Source of the DNA: JAMXLO01 sp963794185
Lineage (GTDB): Bacteria > Pseudomonadota > Alphaproteobacteria > Acetobacterales > Acetobacteraceae
Length of the DNA: 64,000 nt
Reading direction: 5' to 3'
NCBI GenBank assembly: GCA_963794185.1
Contig: CAWCDM010000071.1
Coordinates: forward strand, 1-64,000
A program made the position numbers and the translations under genes. Shown piece by piece: positions 62,556 to 64,000 of the stretch (the first letter of the stretch is position 1; every line of letters starts with the position of its first letter). Under the pieces are notes generated by a model. That model ran no database searches and was not told the origin of the DNA. It was given only the letters and a program-made list of their open reading frames with translations.

Positions 62556-64000
62556 GCTTCCTCGCTGTCCGGGGTGGGTAGAAACGTCCTCCCCTTGCTT
62601 GCCTATCTTACGCTTCCTACTTGGTAGCGTTTCTCAGTTCGGCTGACAGGAGCCGTTTCTCCGTCCCGGCCTGACGTCAGCAAGGCGCCGCGCGCAGCCG
62701 CGGTCAATGATGGCCACAGGCCACCGCTTGCGGCGCGCAGCGTCATTGACGGCGGCGAGCACGGCGCCAGGCTGGGGCAGGCCGGGACGAGTGCGGGATA
62801 CCAACCATGCGTGACACCTCTTTGCTGCAACAGGCGTTGGGACTGGCCCCACCGTGGACGGTGAGCCGCAGCGACTTTGACCCCGAGGCACACCGGCTCG
62901 ACATCGAGATCGACTTCGCCCCGGGCAGCCGCTTCGCCTGCCCGACCTGCGGTGCGGCGGACTGCCCGGCCTATGACACCGAGCGGATGACTTGGCGCCA
63001 CCTCAACTTCTTTCAGCACGAGGCCTATCTGCATGCCCGTGTGCCGCGCGTCCGCTGCGACAAGTGCGGCATCAAGACAGTAAACGTGTCATGGGCACGG
63101 CCTGGCAGCGGCTTTACCTTGCTGTTCGAGGCATTGGTCATGACCATGGTCGCGGCGATGCCGGTCAAGGCGGTGGCCCGGATAGTGGGCGAGCACGACA
63201 CCCGGCTATGGCGTGTCATTCATCATTATGTCGACGAGGCGCGGGCGCGGACCAATGCGGCGGGCGTGACCCGGCTCGCGATCGATGAAACCGCCGCCCG
63301 GCGCGGCCAAGACTACGTCACTTTGTTTGTCGACATCGACCAAGCCCGCGTCATGTTCGCCACCGAGGGCAACGATGCCGCCACCATAGCCGCCTTCGCC
63401 GACGACCTCACTGCGCATGGCGGCGATCCCGACGCGATCAGCCAAGTCTGCATCGATATGAGCCCGGCCTTCACCAAGGGCATCGCTGAGAACCTGCCGA
63501 ATGCCGCCATCACCTTCGACAAATTCCACGCTGTCAAGATCGTCAACGATGCGGTCGATAAGGTACGCCGCGCCGAACAGGAGGAGCAAAGTCTGCTGCG
63601 TGGCACGCGTTATATCTGGCTACGCAATCCGCAGACGCTGTCCGTTCGTCAGCGCAAGACGCTCGATGGTCTGCCCACGCGGCACCTCAAGACCGCCCGT
63701 GCGTATCAGATCCGCCTCGCCTTTCAGGACCTTTATCAGGAGCCATCCGCGCAGGCGGGCGCGAGTTATCTGAAGAAGTGGTACTTCTGGGCCACCCATA
63801 GCCGGATCGAACCAGTTATCGCCGCCGCGCGCACCGTCAAACGCCACTGGGACGGTATACTACAATGGTTCGACAGCAAGATCGCCAACGGCCTGATCGA
63901 GGGCATCAATAGTTTAGTGCAGGCGGCCAAGGCCAAGGCACGAGGCTACCGCTCAACCCGCAACCTCAAGGCCATCATTTACCTGCTGGCGGGCAAGCTC
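62553..64000 (+). mobile_element. ISL3-family insertion sequence, right part outside the window
   Basis: The left end lies near ggcttcctcgctgtccgg, judged from loss of sulfotransferase similarity. The element contains an ISL3-type transposase that runs past 64000. The right end and any target duplication cannot be seen. Confidence 0.75.
62807..64000 (+). CDS. ISL3-family transposase, 3' end outside the window
   Basis: 398 codons open to the end of the window. Zinc-finger N-terminus (FACPTCGAADCPAYD, CDKCGIKTVNV), then LAIDETAARRGQDYVTLFVD (first D), SQVCIDMSPAFTKGIAENLP (second D), FDKFHAVKIVNDAVDKVRR and GLIEGINSLVQAAKAKARGY (E). ISL3 landmarks throughout, no interruption seen. Confidence 0.95.
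   Translation, partial: MRDTSLLQQALGLAPPWTVSRSDFDPEAHRLDIEIDFAPGSRFACPTCGAADCPAYDTERMTWRHLNFFQHEAYLHARVPRVRCDKCGIKTVNVSWARPGSGFTLLFEALVMTMVAAMPVKAVARIVGEHDTRLWRVIHHYVDEARARTNAAGVTRLAIDETAARRGQDYVTLFVDIDQARVMFATEGNDAATIAAFADDLTAHGGDPDAISQVCIDMSPAFTKGIAENLPNAAITFDKFHAVKIVNDAVDKVRRAEQEEQSLLRGTRYIWLRNPQTLSVRQRKTLDGLPTRHLKTARAYQIRLAFQDLYQEPSAQAGASYLKKWYFWATHSRIEPVIAAARTVKRHWDGILQWFDSKIANGLIEGINSLVQAAKAKARGYRSTRNLKAIIYLLAGKL

Noticed and set aside
1..64000. CRISPR arrays, rRNA and tRNA genes
   Set aside because: No regularly spaced repeats, no rRNA-like blocks and no cloverleaf with a TTCGANTCC-type loop were noticed in reading; a tRNAscan/Infernal run would settle it.

Overview
The window is GC-rich alphaproteobacterial DNA. 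Plasmid-type genes (a repC remnant, ParA-type ATPase cassettes, a DUF6118 remnant), the heavy insertion-sequence load and the style of the small secreted proteins suggest a member or relative of the Acetobacteraceae. This is judged by eye, with no search behind it. The gene content is typical of a plasmid, chromid or genomic island: replication and partition remnants, toxin-antitoxin debris, recombinases, several insertion-sequence families, defence-like genes and two blocks of surface-polysaccharide genes. I saw no rRNA, tRNA or CRISPR array.

Layout. 1-1.4 kb: a DUF29 / ribbon-helix-helix / ParA cassette on the minus strand, with parA frameshifted. 1.8-11.2 kb: a 4.7-kb segment present twice in direct tandem (1790-6509 and 6510-11201). 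Each copy carries three overlapping minus-strand genes: an unknown protein with a helical N-terminus, a partner ATPase-like protein without a P-loop, and a BrxD-type P-loop ATPase. Each copy also carries a DUF1640-like protein, small conserved ORFs and decayed DUF2442 / DUF4160 / PIN scraps. 11.1-14.3 kb: PIN toxin (broken) and antitoxin, a ScpA-like protein, an unknown protein and a tyrosine recombinase. 14.8-22.3 kb: two related mini-loci of tiny membrane peptides and small secreted proteins that share an upstream palindrome, plus a STAS-like protein, an ABM-type protein, an SRPBCC protein, a class III adenylate cyclase and a second, decayed ParA cassette.

22.5-26 kb is a transposon scrapyard (IS1182-like, ISKra4, IS1634-like and IS21 remnants). 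26.4-32 kb is glycan block 1: a giant glycosyltransferase/TPR gene broken by frameshifts, and the GDP-mannose to GDP-L-fucose pair gmd and fcl. 32.2-46.7 kb is mixed accessory DNA: HNH nuclease, resolvase remnants, a 5'-truncated AIPR abortive-infection protein, OmpA-type proteins, a DUF502 membrane protein, a repC remnant, a VOC protein and an ECF sigma factor. 46.85-51.4 kb is one asmA-like gene disabled by an amber codon, a clean IS21 insertion and an ISKra4 insertion. 53.7-62.6 kb is glycan block 2: two divergent operons with a GT9-like protein, a GMD-like SDR, a C-methyltransferase-type protein, a GT2, an FkbM methyltransferase, an FkbM-like protein, a DUF6165 protein and a sulfotransferase cut by an ISL3 element that runs off the end.

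The glycan genes together could make and decorate a deoxyhexose-containing surface polysaccharide (GDP-fucose supply, C- and O-methylation, sulfation). The tandem BrxD-type triad is the best candidate for an undescribed system. It has ATPases of the kind found in BREX-type phage defence but none of the methylase, phosphatase or helicase partners in view.
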